The notes under the pieces: generated by a model
Databases searched by the model: none
What the model was told of the DNA's origin: nothing
What the model saw: only the letters and a program-made list of their open reading frames with translations
Shown here: positions 1 through 7,041 of the stretch, piece by piece
Layout of the letters: each line of letters starts with the position of its first letter
Position numbering within the stretch: position 1 is the first letter of the stretch
Assembly: GCA_903896045.1 (NCBI GenBank)
Contig: CAITWD010000013.1
Location: 1-46,313 of the forward strand
DNA length: 46,313 nucleotides
Origin: an uncultured Actinomycetes bacterium
Lineage (GTDB): Bacteria > Actinomycetota > Thermoleophilia > Miltoncostaeales > Miltoncostaeaceae
Direction of reading: 5' to 3'
Made by a program: the position numbers and the translations under genes

Positions 1-12
1 AAAAACTTCTTC

Positions 13-138
13 TTATAAGGGTTTTTCGTGTTTTGGGGCGTGTTGAGAGTTGGTCATTGTCTCCGCAGGAATCCGCTCAAAAACCTCAGTCGCCTTCGTC
101 TGCCAACGGTGTGGACTCCCCACTCGCGCCTCATCCAT
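13..138 (-). CDS. possible small protein, 41 aa, coupled to upstream methyltransferase
   Basis: A short frame starts with an ATG that shares one base with the methyltransferase stop (TGATG), a common translational-coupling arrangement, and ends at TAA near the left edge. The predicted product is hydrophilic, with a Trp-Gln-Thr-Lys segment followed by Glu-Arg-Ile-Pro-Ala, and has no membrane segment. I do not recognise it. The only support is the overlapping start and the lack of another use for these bases; it could be chance. Confidence 0.25.
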   Translation of the reverse strand: MDEARVGSPHRWQTKATEVFERIPAETMTNSQHAPKHEKPL

Positions 139-980
139 CACTGTGTTCCCACGATGCAACGCGCCACTCCCGGGACCCGAACTTTGCCGTTTTTCTCGAA
201 TGCGCGTACCTTCGCTATCGCGGTCGCCCGAATCCGCATGCGAGATTGTTCGTCCACCTGCTGAAGTGTTGCAGCAGCGAGAGAGACGTGCTCGCTGATC
301 ATCTGCCAGTACATCTCAGGCGAATCGGCCACAAGTTCGACGCCGACGTCCCACTCGGAAATGTCGTGCAGCCCCGTGGCCTCGTAGAGGGCACTGACGG
401 TGTTCGGGGTCGCGCACCGGAACATGTGTGGCCGATGTGGATCGGGCGGCGCCAGATCAACCTCGGTCGAGATCGCCTCCATCGCGATCTGCGTCCATGG
501 GTTTGCCTCGGGCCTGGTCCACACCGAAGCGCACAGACGCCCACCCGGTTTGAGAACGCGAGCGAACTCGGCCGTGGCCGTCTGCATGTCAGGGAAGAAC
601 ATGTACCCAAAGCGCACTGAGACGCTGTCGAAGGTTGCATCGCCGAATGGCAGATCATCGGCACTGCAGACCTTCGTCTCAATATTTGTGATCCCTTGTG
701 CGTCGGCGCGTCGCGCGGCGACCGCGAGCATCTGCGCTGAGAGGTCGGTCAGCACGACACGTCCCTTGGGTGAGAGTTTCGCGATACTCAATCCCGGCTC
801 GCCTGTCCCCGAGGCGATGTCGAGATGCTCTTGGTCTTCGTGAATGTTGAGACATTCGATCATGGCCACGCTGACTGGGCCTAACTGGCGCATGATGACC
901 GAGTCCCACTTCTCCCAGCTTGCGGAAAGCCCGGCCCAGGTGAGTCGTTGTCCTTCACGGATCTCGTCGGCGCGTGGCAT
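138..980 (-). CDS. class I SAM-dependent methyltransferase (UbiE/Methyltransf_11 type)
   Basis: A 280-residue Rossmann-fold methyltransferase. Motif I is visible near residue 53 as LDIASGTGEPGLSIA, followed by the acidic end of strand 2 (VLTDLS), a motif II-like stretch (CSADDLPFGDATFDSVSVRFG) and the post-II segment ARVLKPGGRL. The pattern fits the UbiE/COQ5-like group that methylates quinones or small metabolites, but no motif fixes the substrate. A GTG lies one codon upstream; I prefer the ATG at 980 because a TAAAAT -10-like box (989-994) sits 8 bases before it, as at other starts in this window. It diverges from the OsmC gene. No quinone-biosynthesis neighbours are present, so ubiE should not be assigned. 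Confidence 0.85.
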   Translation of the reverse strand: MPRADEIREGQRLTWAGLSASWEKWDSVIMRQLGPVSVAMIECLNIHEDQEHLDIASGTGEPGLSIAKLSPKGRVVLTDLSAQMLAVAARRADAQGITNIETKVCSADDLPFGDATFDSVSVRFGYMFFPDMQTATAEFARVLKPGGRLCASVWTRPEANPWTQIAMEAISTEVDLAPPDPHRPHMFRCATPNTVSALYEATGLHDISEWDVGVELVADSPEMYWQMISEHVSLAAATLQQVDEQSRMRIRATAIAKVRAFEKNGKVRVPGVARCIVGTQ

Positions 981-988
981 CACTCACT

Positions 989-994
989 ATTTTA
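989..994 (-). promoter_or_regulatory. putative -10 box (TAAAAT) of the methyltransferase
   Basis: On the minus strand TAAAAT ends 8 bases before the ATG, so transcription would begin at or within 1-2 bases of the start codon. It follows the spacing rule seen at several other genes here. No clear -35 hexamer was found. Confidence 0.35.
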
Positions 995-1198
995 TTGCGA
1001 CCTCTGCAGAGTCCTGCGGCGCGTCGTCGCGCCAGCGTGTCTGCGCAATGCTGGTGCGTGATACCACCCGTAGACGCGCCTGAAGGCATCTCCTGTCGCG
1101 GGGGTCGTGGGTGCAGCGGTGGGATGCCGTGGCGCATTCGCCCCGCATTAAACTTTGGTGAGGGATATCGTGTGACAACCCAGGCGAACGGAGGCTCG

Positions 1199-1696
1199 AT
1201 GAACAGCGATGAGCTCAAAACATTGCAGGCGCCCATCAAAGATCGCTTTCGGGAGCACCCTGAGACTGCCGTCATCACGCTGAGTGCAGATGGTCAACTT
1301 GGCGAGGGCCTCTCGTGTTCTTTACAAACTGGCCGAGCGCTCGTTCAAGCCGGCCTCCATCCGGCAGCTGGAGGTGACGGATCACTCGCCTGCTCAGGGG
1401 ACATGTTGCTTCAGGCGCTCGCCGCGTGCGCCGGAGTCACCATGCGCGCGGTGGCAACTTCCATTGGAATTGGGGTCACAGGGTCGGTGCGAGCGGAAGG
1501 CGATCTGGACTTTCGAGGGACGCTTGGTGTCGACAGGGACGCCCAGGTCGGATTCTCGGCGATCCGCGTTTCGTTCGATCTTCAGAGCGAGGCGTCAGAA
1601 CAAGATCTCGCCACCCTGATACGCCTGACTGAGCGGTATTGCGTGGTCTACCAAACCCTCGCCAACAGCCCGACCTTGACCGTTTCATTGGGGTAG
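1199..1696 (+). CDS. OsmC family protein (peroxiredoxin-like)
   Basis: A 165-residue protein with the OsmC/Ohr layout. The central segment GDMLLQALAACAGVTMRAVA matches the conserved helix carrying the first redox cysteine, and a second cysteine occurs in LTERYCVVYQTLANSPTL, the usual position of the resolving cysteine. Family members reduce organic hydroperoxides using thiols or lipoyl partners in the cytoplasm; many of this YhfA/OsmC subgroup lack a known substrate. GGAGG lies 4 bases before the ATG at 1199. A GTG at 1172, behind GGTGAGG and a TAAACT box (1149-1154), would add nine residues and cannot be excluded. The gene stands alone, divergent from the methyltransferase. Confidence 0.85.
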   Translation: MNSDELKTLQAPIKDRFREHPETAVITLSADGQLGEGLSCSLQTGRALVQAGLHPAAGGDGSLACSGDMLLQALAACAGVTMRAVATSIGIGVTGSVRAEGDLDFRGTLGVDRDAQVGFSAIRVSFDLQSEASEQDLATLIRLTERYCVVYQTLANSPTLTVSLG

Positions 1697-1757
1697 CTCG
1701 GCGTTGGAATGGTGAGCCACAGGGCGACGCGGGGTCGCGTCGTGGTGTCCCTCAACG

Positions 1758-1788
1758 ACCCACGCCCCCGGGAGGCGGGGGCGTGGGT
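1758..1788. terminator. bidirectional hairpin terminator
   Basis: A 13-bp perfect stem (ACCCACGCCCCCG and its complement) with a GGAGG loop lies between the convergent OsmC gene and the secreted-protein gene. A weaker stem (CGACGCG/CGCGTCG, loop GGGT) precedes it near 1727-1744. There is no T-tract on either side, as is common for GC-rich terminators. Confidence 0.75.
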
Positions 1789-1833
1789 AGGAATCATTCT
1801 CCGAGGCGATGGAACCGCAATACAGCTACCGCG

Positions 1834-2853
1834 TTAGTACGAATTCACGCAACCGCTCGTCGCGTTCGACCACAATGGCTGCATCGCGAATGTATTCGTT
1901 GCAAATTGTTGGTTCTTCGATGAGGAGCTCCACGCGCATTTGTCGCCGATTTCTGAGCCGCTGCTGTCATACCAGTTCGACAAGAATGGATCGGTGACGG
2001 CCTCTGCATACTCGTGCCCACCCACGATGGAGAATCCATCGAAGTACCCATTGCCGAAACTGTTCGCGCTCGAGCTTGAGTTGATGAAGTTCATGCCACA
2101 TGAACCACCCGCATCTGGCATGTATGGCATATAGGCATAGGGCAAGGTGGTCGAGCTTCCCGTGGCTGGGGCGTACGACGTCGTGCTATGCCATGCGCAC
2201 CACGTGCCTTTGGTTCCCGCCGCCGCAAATCCTGACATCGACTGCTTGCTGCCGGTGTAGACGAAGATTGTCGTGGTCGCCGCCTGCGCTCCGGTGAGCC
2301 CGAAATGCTTTGCTGCGACAACTGCCTCCGCGGCAATCTGGCTCTGGGTCGGACTCGATCCAGGGCTCGTGCTTGTGTCGATCCATGTACTCGTGCTTGC
2401 GAGTTGGCCAGCTGGGTTGGTGATGTGCGTGCCGCTCGTGCCGCAGTTAATGGTTCCGCTTGCCACGCCTTGGCAATACTGGCTGTTGATGTTGCTCCAG
2501 CTTGTGCCACCGACCTGAGTGAACAGCGCACTGTTATAGGTCATTGTCGTGGTGGGGCCATAGCTATTGGAGTTCTGCGTGCCCGTTGTGGTGCCGCCGT
2601 TCCACCAACTCCCCCAGTAGTCGATGTAGACCGTGGGGGTGATCTCGACCGAGCCGCCATGGAAGGTGAGATTGTTCGTCGTGCTCCCACCTGAACGGGT
2701 GTAGTGCGTCTTGACGCCAGAGAATTTGCCGAGCGTGGACATGGGAGGCGTCGCGCTCGAATGGGAATTCACCGATGCGAATCCTGCAGTTGCCGCAAGT
2801 CCAATCGCACCTGCTGCAAGGCTCAGCCCGATACGTCGTGTTGCCGTCTGCAT
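1834..2853 (-). CDS. secreted EXORDIUM/PHI-1-like protein with HExxE motif
   Basis: A 339-residue exported protein. The N-terminus (MQTATRRIG followed by an Ala/Gly-rich hydrophobic stretch) is a typical Sec signal peptide. The mature part is rich in Ser, Thr, Gly and Asn. Near the C-terminus (about residues 278-308) stands GGHEYAEAVTDP, then NWYDSSGSEIGDKCAW. This resembles the AHELAE...NPL...WY...EIADLC signature of plant EXORDIUM/phosphate-induced-1 proteins and their bacterial secreted relatives. The His-Glu...Glu arrangement suggests a metal site, but no enzyme activity is established for this group. The ATG at 2853 was chosen over one 14 codons upstream because GGGAG precedes it and the signal peptide starts cleanly. 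No operon partner. Confidence 0.65.
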   Translation of the reverse strand: MQTATRRIGLSLAAGAIGLAATAGFASVNSHSSATPPMSTLGKFSGVKTHYTRSGGSTTNNLTFHGGSVEITPTVYIDYWGSWWNGGTTTGTQNSNSYGPTTTMTYNSALFTQVGGTSWSNINSQYCQGVASGTINCGTSGTHITNPAGQLASTSTWIDTSTSPGSSPTQSQIAAEAVVAAKHFGLTGAQAATTTIFVYTGSKQSMSGFAAAGTKGTWCAWHSTTSYAPATGSSTTLPYAYMPYMPDAGGSCGMNFINSSSSANSFGNGYFDGFSIVGGHEYAEAVTDPFLSNWYDSSGSEIGDKCAWSSSSKNQQFATNTFAMQPLWSNATSGCVNSY

Positions 2854-2918
2854 TGCTCCCGCTCCCTCGTGGCGCTCATTCGGATAACTCGACATGAGTA
2901 TGGATTCTGTGCGTCCAC

Positions 2919-2997
2919 ACGTCTAGGGGGAACCCCCCATTGTTATTCGGGAGTTTCAACCAAATGGGGGGCGAGTGGCAACCCCCATACGTCTAGG
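2919..2997. repeat. direct repeat ACGTCTAGG, two copies 70 bp apart
   Basis: The nonamer occurs at 2919-2927 and 2989-2997, each flanked by C- or G-tracts, in the region upstream of the secreted-protein gene and downstream of the cupredoxin gene. The spacing is close to seven helical turns. It could be a paired operator; no known binding site matches. Confidence 0.4.
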
Positions 2998-3028
2998 TTT
3001 GGGGGTTGCGCTCATACGGTGTCGGGCC

Positions 3029-3538
3029 CTAGTGCACCGTCAGCGTGCCGACCATACCCGCTTGTCGATGGCCTGGGACAGGGCAATAAAAGGTATAGGT
3101 ACCCGGGGTGAGGGTTGCGGTCACTACGGAGACACCGCCTTGGCCAACCACGGCCCCCGAGGCAACGCCTGGGATGTCGAGGGCGATCCCATGCGGAATC
3201 GGTGAAGGGTTCGCCATGCGGATGACGACCTTCCCGGCCGGGGCACTCAAGGTCGCGGGGCTAAAGATGAGCTGGGTCATCGATGCTTGGGTATTGATGA
3301 TGGCGGTTGTCGATGTGGACGGTGGTGGCGCCGCGCTGGTCGTTGTCGGCGTGGTATTGATCGGCAAGGTGGTGATTGGCGTCGCGGCCGTCGCGGTCAT
3401 CGAGACACTCGCCGTTGAATCCGATGCGGCGCGTGATGAGGTGCTCGACCCGCCGCATGCCGCCAACACCGACGCGAGTGCGATCACGGTGATCGCAGCA
3501 CAGCCGGTTTGTACATAGGTGCGTGACACTCTGCGCAT
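3029..3538 (-). CDS. cupredoxin (plastocyanin-like) lipoprotein 1
   Basis: A 169-residue blue-copper-type lipoprotein. The signal sequence ends in a lipobox (VLAACGG), so it should be anchored at the outer face of the membrane. A Ser/Thr/Pro-rich linker of about 60 residues follows, then a cupredoxin domain of about 90. The copper ligands are visible: His in PIPHGIALDIPG, then Cys, His and Met in FYCPVPGHRQAGMVGTL. Such proteins carry electrons or copper. A closely similar copper domain is encoded at 11074-11568. The start at 3538 has AAGGAG 7 bases upstream; an ATG ten codons earlier lacks this. The gene is divergent from nudC. Confidence 0.9.
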   Translation of the reverse strand: MRRVSRTYVQTGCAAITVIALASVLAACGGSSTSSRAASDSTASVSMTATAATPITTLPINTTPTTTSAAPPPSTSTTAIINTQASMTQLIFSPATLSAPAGKVVIRMANPSPIPHGIALDIPGVASGAVVGQGGVSVVTATLTPGTYTFYCPVPGHRQAGMVGTLTVH

Positions 3539-3684
3539 CGGTTCTCCTTGGATCGCCCCGCGATGCACGAACGGATCCGGGGGATCGAGATTGCGTCTGT
3601 GCAGTGACGATAGCCCGGATCCATGCCGAAATGGTGGGCAGCGGCGGTCGGTTGCGCTCCGCGTCGCGCGATATTCGGACTAGC

Positions 3685-4512
3685 ATGCAGCGAGAAATGC
3701 CTGAACATCTGCACCCCAATGCGACGTCATCACCCGTGGCGGGAGACCTGTGGGTGGTGCTGCGTGCACCCAATGACGTGTTGGTGTTCGAGGTCGCCGA
3801 CGGGCTTGGGGTCGTCTCCGAGCACGGCGTCGTGCCAGACGGGGCACACATCAGGGTTGGCGAGTATGCAGGGCGCACCCTGTGGGCGACTCGGGTTGAC
3901 GCGGATGAGGATCTCGCTGTGCGCGGGGCGCAGTTTGTGCATGCCCGTCAGATTATCGGCGCACTTGATCCCGATCAGTTTTCGGCGTTTGCGCGTGCGC
4001 GGATGCTGGTTGAGTGGCACCACACCCATCGTTTTTGTGGGGCATGTGGGGCGCCGACGGTGATCGCTGATGGCGAATATGCATCGGTGTGCGCAGCGTG
4101 CGATCTGCGCAGTTACCCTCGGATCTCCCCGGTGGTGATTGTTGCGGTCACGCGCAACAATCAGATTCTGCTTGCCCAACCCATCCGTGCTGGCCGTCCG
4201 ATGTATACGGTGCTTGCGGGTTTTGTGGAGGTCGGAGAATCGCTTGAGCAGACGGTCGCCCGAGAGATCGCCGAGGAGGTCGGTCTGACGGTGACTGATC
4301 TCGCCTATGCGGGAAGTCAACCCTGGCCATTTCCGCATGCGCTGATGGTGGGATTCACCGCGCAGTATGCGTCAGGCGAGATCGTGTGCGATACGACCGA
4401 ATTGGTCGAGGCGGGATGGTATTCGGCAGACGCGCTACCGGAGTTGCCACCGCACGGATCAATCTCACGGACGCTGATCGACGCCTTCGTAGCAACTCAC
4501 GCCGCGCGATAA
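3685..4512 (+). CDS. nudC: NAD(+)/NADH diphosphatase, NudC type (Nudix)
   Basis: A 275-residue Nudix hydrolase of the NudC class, which splits NAD(H) into NMN(H) and AMP and in some bacteria removes NAD caps from RNA. It has an N-terminal domain, a zinc ribbon (CGAC...CAAC, about residues 118-140), the Nudix box GFVEVGESLEQTVAREIAEEVGL, and just after it SQPWPFP, the hallmark that separates NudC from other Nudix proteins. The start is uncertain: ATG at 3685, or ATG at 3697, which sits 10 bases after a TAGCAT box. The last codons lie inside a terminator hairpin, so the C-terminus ATHAAR is partly dictated by that structure. Confidence 0.9.
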   Translation: MQREMPEHLHPNATSSPVAGDLWVVLRAPNDVLVFEVADGLGVVSEHGVVPDGAHIRVGEYAGRTLWATRVDADEDLAVRGAQFVHARQIIGALDPDQFSAFARARMLVEWHHTHRFCGACGAPTVIADGEYASVCAACDLRSYPRISPVVIVAVTRNNQILLAQPIRAGRPMYTVLAGFVEVGESLEQTVAREIAEEVGLTVTDLAYAGSQPWPFPHALMVGFTAQYASGEIVCDTTELVEAGWYSADALPELPPHGSISRTLIDAFVATHAAR

Positions 4513-4528
4513 GCGCGGCGTGAGTTGC
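4492..4528. terminator. 16-bp perfect-stem bidirectional terminator overlapping the nudC stop
   Basis: The stem GCAACTCACGCCGCGC and its exact complement enclose the loop GATAA, which contains the nudC stop codon. It lies between nudC and the convergent exporter gene, whose stop is at 4535. No T-tract follows. Confidence 0.85.
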
Positions 4529-4534
4529 GCGTAC

Positions 4535-5989
4535 TTACTCTGAAGGGGTCACCACGGTGGTGATGGCTTTGGGCTTTACGTGGGCGGGCACAATAAATGC
4601 GCCAACTGCCGCAACGATCGACACGCAGCCACCAATGACCATGGCAAGGGTGTAGCCACTGGTTTGGGCCTGCCATGTGTCGAGTGTGTTCAGGAGCGAC
4701 TTGGTGTGCTGCTCGGCAATGGTGGCAAGTACGGCAAGGCCAATTGCCCCGCCGAGCTGACGGGTGGCATTGACCAGACCCGACGCGAGTCCTGCATTTT
4801 GGGGAGCAACACCTGCTGTTGCGGCAAAGGTGCCTGCGGGGAAACTGAATCCAAGCCCAAGTGCCGCGATGGTGATCGGACCAAAGATCCCATTGAAGTA
4901 GGTGCTTGTCGCAGAGATCGTCGCCATCCAAAAGAGCGCCAATCCGACGACAAATGTCGATGCCGACAAGATCAGGCGTGGCCCCACTTTGCCGACGATG
5001 CGGCCCGAGATCTGCGCGCCGACAACGACGGCGAGGGCAGCTGGAACAAAGCCTAATCCGGCTTCGAGTGGGCTGTACTGCAAGACCTCTTGGAGGTACA
5101 GCGAGACGAAATACCACATTGCAAACATACTGGCGCCAATCATGAACATCACAAAATTGGCACCCGAAAGCGGTCGCGATCTGAAGGTTGAAAAGGGCAC
5201 CAAGGGCGCCGTGACTTTGAGCTCGATGACGACAAAGGCGACGAGCAGGATCGCGGCAATGACGAGCGCCCCAATCGTGTGGATCGATGTCCATGCGTAG
5301 GTGTCGGTTTGCACCACTCCGTAGACCAATGCGGTCAATCCCGCAGTGACCGTAATTGCGCCCCCGACATCAAGGCTGCGCGATGCGTTGTCGGCACGGC
5401 TCTCAATCAGGATCGTGCGGGCCATGATGAAACCGACAATGCCGATCGGCACATTGATCAAGAAGATCCAGCGCCAGTTCAAGTAGTCGGTCAAAATGCC
5501 GCCGGCAAGCGCGCCGGTCGCACCACCACTGGCAAGCGCCGCACTCCAGATGCCCAGGGCATGCGCCCGCTCGCGTGGATTGGTGAACGTCACAATCAGA
5601 ATCGTCAATGTTGCGGGCGACAGGATTGCACCACCCAGGCCCTGTATCGCCCGTGCGCTGATCATTGCTGCCGGCGACCACGCCAGACCGCACACCAAAC
5701 TCGCAAGAGTAAACACCGCCAGCCCGATCAAGAAAATCCGCCGTCTGCCAAAGAGATCTGCAGTGCGGCCGCCGAGTAACAAAAAGCCTGCGTAGGTGAG
5801 GGTGTACGCATTTACCACCCACTGCAGGCCGATGGGCGAAAAGCCCAAGTTGCTTTTCATCGATGGCAGCGCGACGGTCACGATGGCGATATCCAGCACC
5901 ACCATAAATTGACCTAAACAGGCCAAAATGAGGATGAGCTTCTTGCGCCGGTCGAGGGCTGCCTGCGCGGTGTCCGTGTCGGTCGTCAT
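4535..5989 (-). CDS. MFS exporter, DHA2 (EmrB/QacA) family, no. 1
   Basis: A 484-residue multidrug-type exporter predicted to use the proton gradient. The DHA2 features are present: an early D in FMVVLDIAIVTVALP, the loop 2-3 motif GGRTADLFGRRR, and motif C-like GGATGALAGGILTDYLNWRWIF. Hydrophobic segments are enough for 14 helices. A much longer N-terminal extension is possible on paper but overlaps crcB in another frame and lacks membrane character, so the ATG at 5989 is used; a TAGTCT box lies 8 bases before it. A 12-bp palindrome lies just upstream of that box. No regulator gene is adjacent. Confidence 0.9.
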   Translation of the reverse strand: MTTDTDTAQAALDRRKKLILILACLGQFMVVLDIAIVTVALPSMKSNLGFSPIGLQWVVNAYTLTYAGFLLLGGRTADLFGRRRIFLIGLAVFTLASLVCGLAWSPAAMISARAIQGLGGAILSPATLTILIVTFTNPRERAHALGIWSAALASGGATGALAGGILTDYLNWRWIFLINVPIGIVGFIMARTILIESRADNASRSLDVGGAITVTAGLTALVYGVVQTDTYAWTSIHTIGALVIAAILLVAFVVIELKVTAPLVPFSTFRSRPLSGANFVMFMIGASMFAMWYFVSLYLQEVLQYSPLEAGLGFVPAALAVVVGAQISGRIVGKVGPRLILSASTFVVGLALFWMATISATSTYFNGIFGPITIAALGLGFSFPAGTFAATAGVAPQNAGLASGLVNATRQLGGAIGLAVLATIAEQHTKSLLNTLDTWQAQTSGYTLAMVIGGCVSIVAAVGAFIVPAHVKPKAITTVVTPSE

Positions 5990-5997
5990 CTGCACGA

Positions 5998-6020
5998 AGA
6001 CTAAACCGTTCGCATGCGAA
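5998..6020 (-). promoter_or_regulatory. putative promoter and palindromic operator of exporter 1
   Basis: On the minus strand TAGTCT (plus-strand 5998-6003) precedes the ATG by 8 bases, giving a near-leaderless transcript. The perfect palindrome TTCGCATGCGAA (6009-6020) lies 5 bases upstream of this -10 box, within the promoter spacer, where a bound repressor would block polymerase. Confidence 0.45.
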
Positions 6021-6092
6021 TGGCCCGGGGAGCCGACCGACGGCTCTCGCGTATCCCGCAATGGGCGGCGGGCATCGCGATCCGACCTCCTG

Positions 6093-6458
6093 TCAAAGAT
6101 GAATGCCGATCGCGTACCCGAGTGCGGCACACCCGAGGCCAATGACGAGTTGACCGATCGCAAGGGTGGCGGCATTGCGGATGCGCCCCGCGTCTGCGGA
6201 GAGGACCGCCTCGAGAATCCAGGTGGAGAACGTCGTATAGGCGCCCAGGAATCCGGTTCCGGCAATAAGCACAATCGCATGTGCGGGGGCAAGGCCGGCG
6301 ATGAGCCCCAGCGCGAATGCGCCGGAGAGGTTAATCAACGTGGTGCCCCAGCCCAATTGCCCGGTGCGCGCATGCACATGCCCATCGATGGTGAACCGCG
6401 TGATCGCACCGAGTGCGCCCGCGGCGCCAATGGCCGCCCAGAGCACAAGCCCGGTCAC
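6093..6458 (-). CDS. crcB: fluoride channel subunit CrcB/Fluc (second of tandem pair)
   Basis: A 121-residue four-helix membrane protein of the Fluc family, which exports fluoride as an antiparallel dimer. Family signatures are visible: GALGAITRF in helix 1, GTTLINLSGAFALG with the conserved Asn, and GFLGAYTTFSTW, the break and Na+-site region. Its start overlaps the stop of the upstream crcB by 4 bases (ATGA), so both are translated together. Tandem paralogues usually form an obligate heterodimer. Confidence 0.92.
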   Translation of the reverse strand: MTGLVLWAAIGAAGALGAITRFTIDGHVHARTGQLGWGTTLINLSGAFALGLIAGLAPAHAIVLIAGTGFLGAYTTFSTWILEAVLSADAGRIRNAATLAIGQLVIGLGCAALGYAIGIHL

Positions 6459-6895
6459 GCGTGCGTCTCATCTCGTCTGCTCCAGCGCAGCACCAGGACG
6501 CAGACACCAAGCCCTGCAAGAAGGCTGGTGACGAGATAGGCAACTGCAACGCCGACATGTCCGCGCAGAATGAGGCGCAGCGCCTCCACCTGCAGTGTCG
6601 AAAATGTTGTGAGCGCCCCACAGAATCCGGTTCCCAGGAGCGGCCGCATGAGACTCGTCGGGGGTGTGCGATGAAGTGTGGACACGAAGATCCACGCAAG
6701 GACGCCGGCGCCGACCAGGTTAATGATCAATGTTGTCCACGGGAAACCGGTCCCCGGTGGCATCCACTGGCTCACGAGCGCGCGGCACAGCGTTCCCATG
6801 ATGCCCCCGATCCCGACCGCCGCCACGACCCGCGGATCGCGATGGGGGACATAATGGGCGGAGCGCGAGGCCCGGGCGAGATGTGTGTCACTCAT
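6455..6895 (-). CDS. crcB: fluoride channel subunit CrcB/Fluc (first of tandem pair)
   Basis: A 146-residue Fluc homologue with a hydrophilic N-terminal extension of about 20 residues. It carries GIGGIMGTLCRALV, TLIINLVGAGVLAW and GFCGALTTFSTLQVEA, matching the helix 1 Arg, the pore Asn and the TTFST motif. The downstream crcB overlaps it by 4 bases. In the dimer of unlike subunits one partner can lose key phenylalanines; here the second Phe region reads STLQVEA, while the other subunit reads STWILEA. The upstream region is shared with the divergent CNNM gene; no convincing fluoride riboswitch was found in it. Confidence 0.92.
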   Translation of the reverse strand: MSDTHLARASRSAHYVPHRDPRVVAAVGIGGIMGTLCRALVSQWMPPGTGFPWTTLIINLVGAGVLAWIFVSTLHRTPPTSLMRPLLGTGFCGALTTFSTLQVEALRLILRGHVGVAVAYLVTSLLAGLGVCVLVLRWSRRDETHA

Positions 6896-7005
6896 AGGGC
6901 ACTCAAGTGTGTGGGAGGCGTTTCAGAGCGAGACATTTCGCCGCTCATCATAGAAGTCGTGGGTCCAGGGGTACGGCGACGCGCGCTCGCGTCCTGTTTG
7001 CCGAT

Positions 7006-7011
7006 TAGACT
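7006..7011 (+). promoter_or_regulatory. putative -10 box (TAGACT) for the CNNM gene
   Basis: TAGACT lies about 30 bases before the ATG at 7042 and is identical to the box upstream of the ETF-QO gene. Transcription would start near 7018, leaving a leader of about 24 bases. Confidence 0.4.
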
Positions 7012-7041
7012 GCACGGCGTGAACAAAATTGGGGCCGTCCC

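Noticed and set aside
6000-6292. N-terminal extension of exporter 1 by 101 residues
   Set aside because: It overlaps crcB in another frame, is hydrophilic and Arg/Pro-rich, and the internal ATG has a good promoter spacing.
6896-7041. Possible fluoride riboswitch upstream of the crcB pair
   Set aside because: A GGCG...CGC...AACGCC arrangement is present on the minus strand, but the conserved pseudoknot sequence of the crcB motif could not be matched.
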